64,000 nt of DNA from Flaviaestuariibacter flavus (GTDB lineage Bacteria; Bacteroidota; Bacteroidia; Chitinophagales; Chitinophagaceae): NCBI RefSeq assembly GCF_004337505.1, contig NZ_SJZI01000046.1:62001-126000 (forward strand), given 5' to 3'. Below, piece after piece: positions 46,801-52,536 of the stretch. The notes beneath the pieces were generated by a model. The model did not search any database, was not told the origin of the DNA, and saw only the letters and a program-made list of their open reading frames with translations. The position numbers and the translations under genes are program-made. Numbering within the stretch: the first letter of the stretch is position 1; every line of letters starts with the position of its first letter.

Positions 46801-49065
46801 CTTACGATCAACGTATTCCCGAAGCCCGACGCATCCTTTGTAGCCAGTCGCTACACGGCCTGCCTCGGCGATACGATCCAGTTCACCAACACCTCGCAGG
46901 GCGCGACCTCCTATCTCTGGAAGTTCGGCGACGGCGATGTGACAACGCTTGTAATCCCGGCGCATGCCTGGAGCACACCGGGCGTTTACAATGTGACGCT
47001 GGTGGCCTACCGCATCAACGGTCCGGGCAATGTGTGTCCCGATTCCGTTAAAGTACCGGTGCAGATCGTAGCCAGCGTACCGGGCGGCATTACGGTAAGC
47101 GACTCGCTGACCAACTGCGTGCCCTTCACGGTTACGTTCAGCAATCCCAACCAGCCGGCTTCGGTGGTGACCTGGGATTTCGGCGACGGCTTCACCGGCA
47201 CCGGCAACGTGGTGACGCACACCTACCAGCGTGCGGGCACCTTCCTGGCGCAGCTCACGAGCCTCGCGCCGGGCGGCTGTACCTACACGGCGCAGCGTAC
47301 CATCCGCGTCAATGCGCCCGCCGGTACCTTGCAGTATACAGGAGGCTACGTGTGCGGCCCCCGCGCCGTGCGCTTCGATGCCACCGTAAGCGGCACCGAT
47401 ACGCTTATCTGGAACTTCGGTAACGGTGTAACCCAATCGACGCTTTCGCCGTTTGTTTATTACCAGTATCCCAACCCGGGGCTATACGTGCCTTCGGTTA
47501 CCCTGGCTTCCGCTTCGGGCTGCCGCGTGCCGGTAACAGGTGTAGACACGATCAAGGTCGATCGCCTTGTGACCGGCTTCACCGCGGCGCAAAACCGCCT
47601 GTGCGGATCCACGCCCGTTACCTTCAGCGATACTTCGCATGTGTTCTTCGGAGTACGTGAAGTGCGCTGGGATTTTGGCGACAACACGAGCGGTGTCGGC
47701 TCCGTGGTGCAGCATACCTACACCAGCCCCGGTCAGTACAACATCCGCCAGGTGGTGATCAGCAACAGCGGCTGCTCCGACACGGTTTACAAAGTGGTAG
47801 ACGTGGTAGTGTTTGGTATCCCCACAGCCGCGATCAGCGCCGACCCGCTCGGGTGTACCCGTATTGCCACGACACTCACCGCCAACGTGCAATCGGCCGA
47901 TCCCATTAGCATTTATGAGTGGACGGTGAACGGTACGATCCAGTCGCGTGTGAACCCGTTTGTAACCACGTTTACGGCAGGCGGCACTTACAACATCCGC
48001 CTCATCGTGGGTACGGTGAACGGTTGCTTTGATACAGCCTTCCATACCATCACGGTACGGCCTTCGCCGATCGTAACGGCAACCAACAGCAACGACCTCT
48101 GCCTCGGCCAGTCGCAGCAGCTCAATGCCTCCGGCATCGGCGTGGTGGATTGGCAATGGTCGCCGGTAGATGGCCTGAGCTGCACCACCTGCCCGAACCC
48201 GCTGGCAACACCCAGGGCCACTACCACGTATGTCGTGACCGGCACGAACGGCTTCGGCTGCCCCGGCTACGACACGGTGCTGCTCTCGGTGCATGGCCCG
48301 ATCAGCATGGTGGTATCGCCGAGCGACAGCATTTGCATCGGCGACACCCTGCTCCTGCTGGCCAGCGGTGCTACCAGCTACCAGTGGACGCCCAACCAGG
48401 ACATCAGCAACACTTCGGTGCCCAACCCGTCGGTATGGCCGCGGGTAAGCACTACCTACCGCGTGGTGGGCTTCGACGGATTCAATTGCTTTACCGACAC
48501 AGCCTTCGTGACTGTGGGTGTGGGGCAATACCCGACCGTTAACCTGGGCCCCGACCTGGTGCTGGCCACCGGCACCCGCCAGTTGCTGACGCCTGTGGTG
48601 ACCAACGGCCCCATTCGCACCTGGAGCTGGTCGCCTGCCGCCAATCTCTCGTGCGCCAACTGTCCGCAGCCGGTGGCGGAGATCCGGAACGACGTGTTGT
48701 ATACGGTTACCGTAACCACCGCTTACGGATGCTCCGACACCGACACAATGCAGATCAAAGCCTTCTGCCGCGATGTGCAGGTGTTCCTGCCCAACGCCTT
48801 CAGCCCCGACGGCGATGGCGTCAACGATGTATTCATGGTGCAGGCTTCGGGCATTGCTACGGTAAAGACGTTCCGCATCTTCAACCGCTGGGGCGAGCTG
48901 GTGTTCGAGAAGAACGCGGTGCAGCCCAACGATCCGCGCTTCGGTTGGGACGGCCGCGTGGGTGGCGTAGCGGCTGCGCCGGATGTATTCGTGTATACCG
49001 TAGAAGTACTGTGCGAGAACGGAACTCCCTATACATATAAAGGAAACGTAACCATTCTAAAATGA
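34822..49065 (+). CDS. Giant repetitive T9SS surface protein with gliding-motility-type C-terminal domain
   Basis: A 4747-residue protein. Order: signal peptide (to AIAQ, ~22); a unique, AT-rich-encoded region (~23-510); Ig/SprB-like modules (~510-1020); four ~92-residue repeats of one subtype (1021-1390); 23 PKD-like ~98-residue repeats of a second subtype (1391-3654); about eight PKD domains with WDFGDG-type motifs (3655-~4360); three short Cys-containing modules; and a type B T9SS sorting domain from VFLPNAFSPDGDGVND (4654) to the end, with FNRWGELVF. It is exported by the T9SS and probably works as a long fibrous adhesin. Its stop overlaps the next start as ATGA. Confidence 0.92.
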   Translation: MRLFRFLLSFVFVGFSFTAIAQPVITMDTIETGPYGQGSSIAVLFRVKGVVKSTATYELYLSNSSGAFSGGGTQIGQYAGHYTTFINGVIPNGTLASGSYKVMVRLKDGASTLATAISFYNINIVSAAGRSGNFITVEGHGSAIASKWLWVACSGDQSSVDVSNNLPVPVSTTIKNEFDSIAFFATDVPRTFSIPGNGLITIDPIKSVHYRLLNKVVESGSGVISTQGWFFVNNKTVGPFSAVLSVVCYSPGSPGNFRFKVDIDRVITSSSQSAFYNFPGYTYEADWDDPTANTVYTIMELDSTAGIMSHGYSITSCNSTVTNNGTVFQNSIGPALKVQNFNPPCDNSVSSISPIRVFEKPETKLEGPNIKCFGQPVTFENNSTVGVQGNATTPGCVAPTILYDWYVDGSRVEQDKPISFDYITSSLSIGQHTIVLRPKYNSNNISCAPSNDTLIICIQPKPNPAFLMNGQNVNSISGCSPVVINLTNQTTNVICGGAISYMWTVELLDGSPAPSSAYQFTNSTTNSSQHPQITFTQQGTYYIKLTSDNGTCAAESIRKEVIVLAATGLTIPGQQRYCGVPTIIDFGSNNNHKPNYNNGLAAVGESYLWTVTGGTYNFVGTTSSGSRYPKIEFTQYGTYTVSLQYINSCGTKNVSQTIIFDQPVTSNAGADTTVCYNVTSITLSASSTGPAGITSAWTSSGSGSFSPNNAPGTTYTFSSSDRNVNGNNITLTYTVTPPAGSACLPASDSRVVTIRPENHISSANNKTICGGNSVAYTPTASQTGSTFTWTSVVSGTVTGNNASGSGPINDVLNNSGPNSGTVTYTIIPVKDGCDGTAFSFTVTVKPTPVIATAVKTDPTTCGGSDGKITLTGLIAGQYTVTFTKSGSGNQGPLTISANTLGELVIPNLTQGTYSNFVVTFNSCASPAFAGPVTLSDPPLPAAPAVGSNSPICSGATLNLTASSVTPGVDYTWTGPGISGNSTQQNPSIANAPTSATGTYTVVVNKANCKVQATVTVTVDPTPVANSVPDATFCNGTATSAIALAGTPATGTVYSWTNSNTAIGLGATGNGNIPSFNAVNAGNTAATATVTITPKFTNGANSCTGTDKTFTITINPTPAADAVTGQVLCAGSPVAAINFSGTATSYSWTNSNTSIGLGASGNGNIPSFNAVNGGTSVQTATITVTPRYTGGSVGCDGPTKTFTIVVVPNPTVNNVSAQTVCDGASTSAVNFSGSVSGTVYNWTNNNPAIGLAASGTGNIPAFTATNGGTTAVTATITVTPSFTSNGITCTGAPKTFTITVNPTPSVNNSTAQTLCAGTATTAVGFSGTAGATFDWTNSNTAIGLAASGSGNIATFTAANATNVPLAATITVIPRIGNCAGPVKTFTITVNPRPVITNLAQAMCSNNTFNGTPVHGVPASTVVPAGTTYTWGTPVSSPGGAITGGSAQSTPVTTIGQTLINTTTASATLTYTITPVSGADGNCPGDPFTVTVTVNPQPGISDRNVTACSGTANNLTPTGVPASTSYSWGLPVITPSGALAGATAGSGASAINQTLTNSTNAPATAVYTVTPTAGTCGNGTFTITLTVNPKPAIASYTPADICSGDAFTVTPTQGTPAGNVVPAGTTYSWTVSAPSGVGGAVAGNSATGAISQTLTNSTTTLQTVVYTVTPTSGTCAGGTFTITVRVAPRPVVANASATICSGAAFDATPSGVPTGTTYTWSAPVIAPSGAITGAAAQASAVSTVGQTLTNTTNSAATATYTVTPKSGACEGQPFTVTVTVQPKAVIANYTDAICSGASFTITPADGQPTAATVIPAGTTYTWGVPASNPAGAISGGAAQASGVSTIGAALTNGTNTPAALTYTVTPKSGSCNGAMFTVAVTVNPKPVIPAQSAITCSDATFTVSPVNGAAGTIVPGGTTYSWSVPTVTGGMTGGTAGNGQTSISGTLNNPTNVAQTATYTVTPVSGAAGSCPGAPFTVTVTVNPQPGISSQTASICSGGTFTVNPAGAPANTQYTWGAPVSTPAGAVTGGSAQSSQGSISQTLTNTTNTPATLTYSVTPTAGSCGNSAFSVTVSVNPKPKMPALAADICGGDAFSISPVDNPPGTIVPANTKYSWTAPAIVPASAITGGSAQNNMASIGQTLSNTTNASATATYTVTPTSGDAGSCVGNAFQVTVTVRPRPAVANKTAAICSGGTFSETPANSGADIVPAGTTYSWSTPVVTGGITGGAAGTAQTSITGTLINPTSAVQTATYTVTPKSGTCEGSPFTVTVTVKPTPVVTAQTATICSGAAFGITLADNPPATVLPSGTTFSWTAPAINPALAITGASAQTAQTAIGQALTNVTNAPATATYTVTPSYDGCTGSPFTVTVTVNPKPVIGNQTMITCSNTGFSFTPANAQPTTIVPGGTTYSWSAPVVTGVMTGGAAGTAQASITGTLINPTNVAQTATYTVSPVSGAAGNCPGADFQLVVTVNPQPGISAQAATICSGAPFAVSPAGAPANTTYTWGTPVSNPVGAITGGSAQSNQNTIGQTLTNNTNTPATLTYSVTPTAGSCGNNAFAVTVTVNPKPVVTGTVADICSGETFAATPANGAPAGTIIPANTTYMWGVPVSNPSGAITGGTAQMAQATISGTLVNTTNAVATLTYTVTPTSGDAGNCVGASFTTVVSVRPRPAIANKTDNICSGGTFTVSPANAGADIVPAGTTYSWSVPVVTGGITGGAAGSGQTNISGTLNNPTSGPQTATYTVTPKSGACEGAPFTITVTVNPTPVLPAQVAEICSGATFNVAPADNPPAAIVPTGTTYSWPVPASNPAGAVTGGSAQSGQAAVSQALTNTTNAVATLTYTVTPAVSGCAGQAFAVTVTVNPKPVIGPKDLEICSGQNFSYTPANNAPATIVPTGTTYSWSAPVITGGLTGGAPGTAQTTIGGNLVNPTNVPQTATYTVIPTSGAAGNCVGAAFTVTVTVNPQPGITDQVATICSGTAFTVSPAGAPANTVYTWTVPVSNPAGVVTGGSAQATPQPNISQPLTNTSNVPASIVYTVTPTAGSCGNIAFNVTLTVNPTPVVSGTVAEICSGDAFAATPVNGTPAGTIIPANTSYSWSTPVSNPAGAITGGAAASSQAAIAGTLTNTTNASATLTYTVTPVSGDAGSCAGASFPAVITVRPRPRLADKTLTVCSGAPFTVTPANAPPGDIVPANITYSWSAPAVTGGITGGTSGTAQASISGTLLNPTSTVQTATYTITPKAGDCEGPAFTLTVTVNPTPLVPAQVAEICSGSTFAVNPADNPPGVVVPAGTTYSWPAPVSNPAGAIAGGSAQSGQGGISQVLTNTTNAVATLIYTVTPSIGNCSGTPFTVTVTVNPRPLIGPMSDIVCSGASFNAAPVNAAPGTIVPANTTFSWGAPTSNPAGALTGGSAQSGQPFISQTLINNTIAVATATYTVTPTSGAAGGCVGAPFTVTVTVKPQPSIPDQQATICSGGNFSITPANAPVGTVYTWALPTSNPAGAVTGGAAGNSQPGISGTLTNVTNAPAVLLYTVTPVASDCSNSTFTVAVTVNPKPVIGNMAAVTCSDVAFDIAPANNQPTTIVPVNTTYTWTAPVSSPAGALTGGLAQVAPQPSISQLLANTTAAPATMTYTVTPVSGDAGNCPGAPFTAVVTVNPDARAVFVPTDTIECPPFVITPAVVGLQTFPQANSTYSWYANGVLIGNGTTFPGYTIANENDSIDIKLVAGSQYGCKADSMVFRFFSHKLPHPDFTLAPPNGCGPLSVNITNTTPYTDFFQYQWNFGQGQSSTNVQPGVVVFPPNPTYGDTTYIVTLKAWNECDTVTITKNVQVASRPKALFTPDRTVGCSPMRVNFSNTSLGIGVTYTWIWDDGTSQNSPTRDMVTHTFNTSVQDTFYVKLVAHNQCGDDTATYAIVVSPNPIQLFMAVNGTEANGCAPHTVNFINNTIGATGFQWDFGDGNTLSTTRGIDTVTHTYLAAGTYTVQLKAFNGCTDTTMFLTINVFPKPDASFVASRYTACLGDTIQFTNTSQGATSYLWKFGDGDVTTLVIPAHAWSTPGVYNVTLVAYRINGPGNVCPDSVKVPVQIVASVPGGITVSDSLTNCVPFTVTFSNPNQPASVVTWDFGDGFTGTGNVVTHTYQRAGTFLAQLTSLAPGGCTYTAQRTIRVNAPAGTLQYTGGYVCGPRAVRFDATVSGTDTLIWNFGNGVTQSTLSPFVYYQYPNPGLYVPSVTLASASGCRVPVTGVDTIKVDRLVTGFTAAQNRLCGSTPVTFSDTSHVFFGVREVRWDFGDNTSGVGSVVQHTYTSPGQYNIRQVVISNSGCSDTVYKVVDVVVFGIPTAAISADPLGCTRIATTLTANVQSADPISIYEWTVNGTIQSRVNPFVTTFTAGGTYNIRLIVGTVNGCFDTAFHTITVRPSPIVTATNSNDLCLGQSQQLNASGIGVVDWQWSPVDGLSCTTCPNPLATPRATTTYVVTGTNGFGCPGYDTVLLSVHGPISMVVSPSDSICIGDTLLLLASGATSYQWTPNQDISNTSVPNPSVWPRVSTTYRVVGFDGFNCFTDTAFVTVGVGQYPTVNLGPDLVLATGTRQLLTPVVTNGPIRTWSWSPAANLSCANCPQPVAEIRNDVLYTVTVTTAYGCSDTDTMQIKAFCRDVQVFLPNAFSPDGDGVNDVFMVQASGIATVKTFRIFNRWGELVFEKNAVQPNDPRFGWDGRVGGVAAAPDVFVYTVEVLCENGTPYTYKGNVTILK
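37882..38991 (+). repeat. Four in-frame ~92-residue repeats, subtype 1
   Basis: Each encodes a domain with a Cys near the start, then (Y/F)(S/D/N)WTN(S/N)N and AIGL(G/A)A(S/T)G(S/N)GNI, ending TFTI(T/V)V(N/V)P. They are distinct from the longer array that follows. Confidence 0.85.
38992..45783 (+). repeat. Higher-order repeat: five-domain blocks, four full copies and a 3-domain partial
   Basis: Twenty-three PKD-like repeats fall into blocks starting at 38992, 40468, 41938, 43411 and 44890. The four complete blocks are 1476, 1470, 1473 and 1479 bp; the last is 894 bp (three units). Within each block the five unit types keep their order and their diagnostic ends: type 1 SGAxGxC, type 2 starting QPGI and ending AGxCGN, type 3 GDAGxC, type 4 KSGxCEG, type 5 a variable one (the first block's type 3 lacks GDAG). 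The unit-level pattern is clear from the translation. Confidence 0.85.
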
Positions 49066-50090
49066 GGTGTATGAAAAAGTTATTGACGGGATTGACGATT
49101 TTTTGCGGTGCCTTCGCGGCCCGCGCCCAGGATGTGAACTTTTCGCAGTTTTACGAGCTGCCGATGCTGCGCAACCCGGCACTGGCGGGCAACTTCCGCG
49201 GCGACATCAAAGCGGTGGGTGCCTTCCGCAGCCAGTGGGGAAGCGTTACCACCCCTTATAAAACGATGGCCCTGGGCACCGAAATGCGCTTTGGTGTGGG
49301 CGGCTCCGATAACTATCTCTCGATAGGTGCGCAGGTCACCAACGATGTGGCGGGCGATTCGAAGCTGAGTCGCACGCAGGTGCTGCCGGTGCTTGCTTTT
49401 CACAAGTCGCTCAACGCGGAGCAGGACGCTTATCTTTCGGCGGGCTTTATCGGCGGCTTTGTGCAGCAACGCTACGATGCCTCGGGCCTCACCTTTGCCG
49501 ATCAGTTTGTGAACGGTGCTTACAGTCCGATGAACCCGACGCGGCAGCGCCTGCCCGGTTCCAACGTAACCTATATGGATGCGGGCGCGGGCATCACCTA
49601 CAGCAATGTGATGGGCTACGATACGCGTTATTATATAGGCGCCGCGCTGTTTCATTTCAACCAGCCGCGTGTGGCCTTCGATAATGCCAACGATGTGCGG
49701 CTCAACCAAAAAGTGATGATCAATGCCGGTCTGTCCACGCCAACGAGCGATAAGGACCGCGTCATTCTTTATGGTGACTATTTCTCACAAGGAGGCCATC
49801 ACCAGGCGCAGGGCGGGGTGTTGTACCGGCATGCACTCGTAGAGGAAGACGCCGACTACGGCGTGGCGCTTTCGCTCGGCGGCTTTTACCGCTGGAACGA
49901 CGCCGTGGTGCCCGTGGTGAAGCTGGATTATTACAACTTCGCCTTCGGGCTTACTTACGACGTCAACATGAGTAAGCTGACAAAGGCTTCGAGCGCGCGC
50001 GGCGGCTTTGAACTGACCGTGTCGTACAGCAACTTTCTGAATATCCGTAACTCGTCGTCGATGAAGGTGCGGTGCCCGGTAAGTTTCTAG
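49062..50090 (+). CDS. PorP/SprF-family type IX outer-membrane protein
   Basis: A 342-residue protein with a signal peptide (to AARAQ, ~23) and the PorP/SprF landmarks: QDVNFSQFYELPMLRNPALAG, FRSQWGSVTTPYKTMALG, GAGITYSN and a C-terminal GGFELTVSY. These proteins form outer-membrane barrels needed to export and attach type B-CTD cargo. The ATG overlaps the stop of the giant gene (ATGA), so the pair is translationally coupled and this is its probable cognate anchor. A second in-frame ATG at 49071 is possible. Confidence 0.92.
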   Translation: MRCMKKLLTGLTIFCGAFAARAQDVNFSQFYELPMLRNPALAGNFRGDIKAVGAFRSQWGSVTTPYKTMALGTEMRFGVGGSDNYLSIGAQVTNDVAGDSKLSRTQVLPVLAFHKSLNAEQDAYLSAGFIGGFVQQRYDASGLTFADQFVNGAYSPMNPTRQRLPGSNVTYMDAGAGITYSNVMGYDTRYYIGAALFHFNQPRVAFDNANDVRLNQKVMINAGLSTPTSDKDRVILYGDYFSQGGHHQAQGGVLYRHALVEEDADYGVALSLGGFYRWNDAVVPVVKLDYYNFAFGLTYDVNMSKLTKASSARGGFELTVSYSNFLNIRNSSSMKVRCPVSF

Positions 50091-50111
50091 CATGGGAAAT
50101 ACGCGGAAAAA

Positions 50112-50142
50112 GTCAAAAGCCTCGCACTGCGGGGCTTTTGAC
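50112..50142 (+). terminator. Terminator after the porP/sprF-like gene
   Basis: GTCAAAAGCC(T)CGC / GCGGGGCTTTTGAC long hairpin 21 nt beyond the stop. It can also serve the convergent PPC-domain gene. Confidence 0.75.
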
Positions 50143-50165
50143 GTTATAAGGCGTGCATTTCGTGT

Positions 50166-50621
50166 CTATTTCCTTTTCACCTGCAGTTCCTCCCACGGAG
50201 TTGTGCCATCTTTTTCGCGCGTGAACTGAAGTTCCGTGTCTTCCTGCAGCACGATCTCGGCGGTGGTATAGATGATATTATTTTCAAGCAGATGCCCGCC
50301 GATGGTGCGCCCGGTGGAGTCGCTGACGGCGATGTGAAGGTGGGAGCCGTTTTTCGAAAGGGTGCCGCTGAGGCTAACAATCTCGAAATGTCCTTCCCCG
50401 GTGCTGCCTTCGGGCTGGTTGGCAAAGCGGATGTTGTAACGGGTGAGGCTGCCGGCGCAGGTAGCGATCCAGCCCGCTTCGATGTTGTGCTGATTGGCAA
50501 AGGCCTGGAGCTCCTTTCGGAGATCGGCGCCGGGCCTGAGGCGCAGGGCATGGGTCTTGTTCATAGCTTGCCGGCAGGAGAGGAGCGGCAGCAGGGCCGC
50601 AATGAATAAAAAGCATTTCAC
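50166..50621 (-). CDS. PPC (DUF296)-domain lipoprotein
   Basis: A 151-residue protein. Residues 23-147 are a complete PPC/DUF296 domain: HALRLRPGADL, AGWIATCAGSLT, FEIVSLSGTLS, SHLHIAVSD and IGGHLLENNIIYTTAEIVL. The N-terminus is a lipoprotein signal (LLPLLSC, Cys 16), which is unusual because bacterial PPC proteins are generally cytosolic. In plants the domain accompanies AT-hooks; stand-alone bacterial forms have no settled role. It converges with the PorP/SprF-like gene. Confidence 0.82.
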   Translation of the reverse strand: MKCFLFIAALLPLLSCRQAMNKTHALRLRPGADLRKELQAFANQHNIEAGWIATCAGSLTRYNIRFANQPEGSTGEGHFEIVSLSGTLSKNGSHLHIAVSDSTGRTIGGHLLENNIIYTTAEIVLQEDTELQFTREKDGTTPWEELQVKRK

Positions 50622-50719
50622 GGGGTGAAGCTACACGATCGTCGTTAAGATCGTGATAGGAAGGATCAGGCCTGAGTCGGGTCCGGGATTCAGAGAATCA
50701 GGATCGAAGGATTTCGATG

Positions 50720-51175
50720 CTACCAGTTGCCCATCTGGTCTTTGTTGATGCGTTCGTGGTATTCTACCGGGTGCTTGCGCCACTCGGGGTCATACGACAC
50801 GAACCACGAAAGCCACAAGCTGCGCGAGAAGCGCATCAGGAAGGGCTGTAGCACCAGCAGCAGCAGGCTGTTGAATCCGATCCACCAGGCAAATCGCCGG
50901 TCGCTGAACGAAAAGCCGATGAAGAGCCACCACAGCAGGAGCGTGGCTACGGTGATGAAGATGCAGATGAAATAACTCACATAGCCGGTGCCGTAATAAA
51001 ATCCTACTTCGATATCGGTAGGCTGCCCGCACACCGGGCACTGGTCGTACATCTCCATGGTGCCGCGCAGGCGCAGGGTGAGCGACTTCCGGAAAAGCCG
51101 GCCCTCGCGGCAGCGCGGGCAGTAACACCCGAAGATGGTGGCCAGGTAGCCGCGGTGCGGCTTAGCATCGTTCAT
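50720..51175 (-). CDS. DUF983 membrane protein
   Basis: A 151-residue protein with two CxxC pairs near the N-terminus (CPRC and CPVCG), likely a zinc knuckle. Two or three membrane segments follow (SYFICIFITVATLLLWWLF and FNSLLLLVLQPFLM). This is the DUF983 layout. It starts 9 nt after murF on the same strand and is almost certainly co-transcribed with it. Confidence 0.83.
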   Translation of the reverse strand: MNDAKPHRGYLATIFGCYCPRCREGRLFRKSLTLRLRGTMEMYDQCPVCGQPTDIEVGFYYGTGYVSYFICIFITVATLLLWWLFIGFSFSDRRFAWWIGFNSLLLLVLQPFLMRFSRSLWLSWFVSYDPEWRKHPVEYHERINKDQMGNW

Positions 51176-51184
51176 GATGCAGGT

Positions 51185-52468
51185 TTATAGATAATCCAAT
51201 ACTTTTTCCATTCCGGTGCTGCGCGAGCCTTTTACCAGCAGGCTGGTACCCTGCAGCGACTGGGCGCGCAGCCATTCACCCGCTTCCGTGGCGCTGTTGA
51301 AGCGCCGGTAAGGGTGATCGATCTTCTGGAAGTCGCCGCCCACCAGCAGCACTTCTTTCCAGGAATAATTTCCGATGAGGCCCGCCAGCGCGGCGTGTTC
51401 TTTCTGGCTTTCCGTGCCGAGTTCGGCCATCGCGCCCAGCACCAGCACTTTGTCGTCGCCGGCGGTGCGCGCAAAATTCTCCACGGCCAGCTTCATGCTG
51501 CTTGGGTTGGCGTTATACGCATCGAGGATAATGCGGTTACTGCCCTTCTGCACCAGCTGTGAGCGGCTGTTGGAGGGATGGTAGGCTTCGAGCGCGGCCC
51601 GGATCTTTTCGGGCGGAACGCCGAAGTGCGTGCCGACGGCAACGGCCGCCAAAACATTGGGCAGGTTATAGCTGCCTACCAGTTGTGTGCGCACCGTTCC
51701 TTCGAAACCTTTGTGAAAGGCCACTTCCAGGAAGGGGTCTGACTGTACGGCAACGCCTTCAATACCGGCATCCGCAGTGCCATAGGTGACGAGCTCCACG
51801 ATGCCCTTGCTCATGTCGCGGAGGTAGCCGTAGTCCCACATCACGAAGGCCGTGCCGCCGGTTGCGCGCAGGTGATCAAACAGCTCACCCTTGCCTTTGC
51901 GTACGCCCTCTTCGCCGCCAAAGCCCTCCAGGTGCGCCTTGCCACAGTTGGTGATGAGGCCATGGGTGGGCAGGGCCACGCGGCAGTAGGAGGCAATCTC
52001 CTTCTGGTGGTTGGCCCCCATTTCAATGACTGCGTATTCCGCATCGTCGCGGATCTTCAGCAGGGTGAGCGGCACGCCGATGTGGTTATTGAGGTTGCCC
52101 TCGGTTGTATAAGTACGGTAGTGCGCCGAAAGCACGGCGTGAATGAGCTCCTTGGTCGTAGTCTTACCGTTGGAGCCGGTAATGGCCAGGAAAGGAATCT
52201 CGAATCGGCTCCGGTGGTGGCGCGCCAGCTCCTGCAAGGCTTCGAGCGCGTCGTCGACGAGGAAGGTCTTGCCTTCCACCACGTATTCCTTTTCATCGAT
52301 CACGCAAGCGCCGGCACCGGCTTCCAGCGCCTTTTGCACAAAGGTGTTGCCGTTGAAGTTCGGACCCTTTAGTGCGAAAAAAAGGTCGCCCGGCTGCAGC
52401 TTGCGGGTGTCGGTCTGCACATTGGGAAAGCGCCGGTAGAGTTCGTAAAGCCGTTCGATGGAAGCCAT
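51185..52468 (-). CDS. murF: UDP-N-acetylmuramoyl-tripeptide--D-alanyl-D-alanine ligase
   Basis: A 427-residue Mur ligase that adds D-Ala-D-Ala to the UDP-MurNAc-tripeptide in the cytosol. It shows the N-terminal substrate domain (QTDTRKLQPGDLFFALKG), the ATP loop ITGSNGKTTTKEL near residue 105, EMGANHQKEI, NCGKAHLEGF, and DAYNANPSSMK in the C-terminal domain. ATG 52468 follows its -7 box by only three bases; the longer upstream frame is translated heptamer repeat. Confidence 0.93.
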   Translation of the reverse strand: MASIERLYELYRRFPNVQTDTRKLQPGDLFFALKGPNFNGNTFVQKALEAGAGACVIDEKEYVVEGKTFLVDDALEALQELARHHRSRFEIPFLAITGSNGKTTTKELIHAVLSAHYRTYTTEGNLNNHIGVPLTLLKIRDDAEYAVIEMGANHQKEIASYCRVALPTHGLITNCGKAHLEGFGGEEGVRKGKGELFDHLRATGGTAFVMWDYGYLRDMSKGIVELVTYGTADAGIEGVAVQSDPFLEVAFHKGFEGTVRTQLVGSYNLPNVLAAVAVGTHFGVPPEKIRAALEAYHPSNSRSQLVQKGSNRIILDAYNANPSSMKLAVENFARTAGDDKVLVLGAMAELGTESQKEHAALAGLIGNYSWKEVLLVGGDFQKIDHPYRRFNSATEAGEWLRAQSLQGTSLLVKGSRSTGMEKVLDYL

Positions 52469-52471
52469 ACA

Positions 52472-52479
52472 CAAATGTA
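52472..52479 (-). promoter_or_regulatory. -7 box TACATTTG for murF, leaderless spacing
   Basis: Exact TAnnTTTG match on the minus strand ending 3 nt before the murF ATG. Confidence 0.6.
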
Positions 52480-52480
52480 A

Positions 52481-52515
52481 GATGTCAGATCTCAGATCTG
52501 AGATCTGACATCTGA
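52481..52515. repeat. 32-bp perfect palindrome made of heptamers, in a divergent promoter
   Basis: 52481-52512 is a perfect palindrome (half-site GATGTCAGATCTCAGA). It also reads as heptamers GATGTCA, GATCTCA, GATCTGA, GATCTGA, CATCTGA. It lies between the -7 boxes of murF and the divergent MFS gene. Confidence 0.9.
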
Positions 52516-52525
52516 GATCAAACAT

Positions 52526-52533
52526 TACTTTCG
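52526..52533 (+). promoter_or_regulatory. -7 box TACTTTCG for the MFS gene, leaderless spacing
   Basis: Exact TAnnTTCG match ending 3 nt before ATG 52537. Confidence 0.6.
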
Positions 52534-52536
52534 TCT

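Noticed and set aside
52469-52525. Upstream extension of murF to 52525
   Set aside because: It reads through the -7 box and the palindromic heptamer array; the family N-terminus fits the start at 52468.
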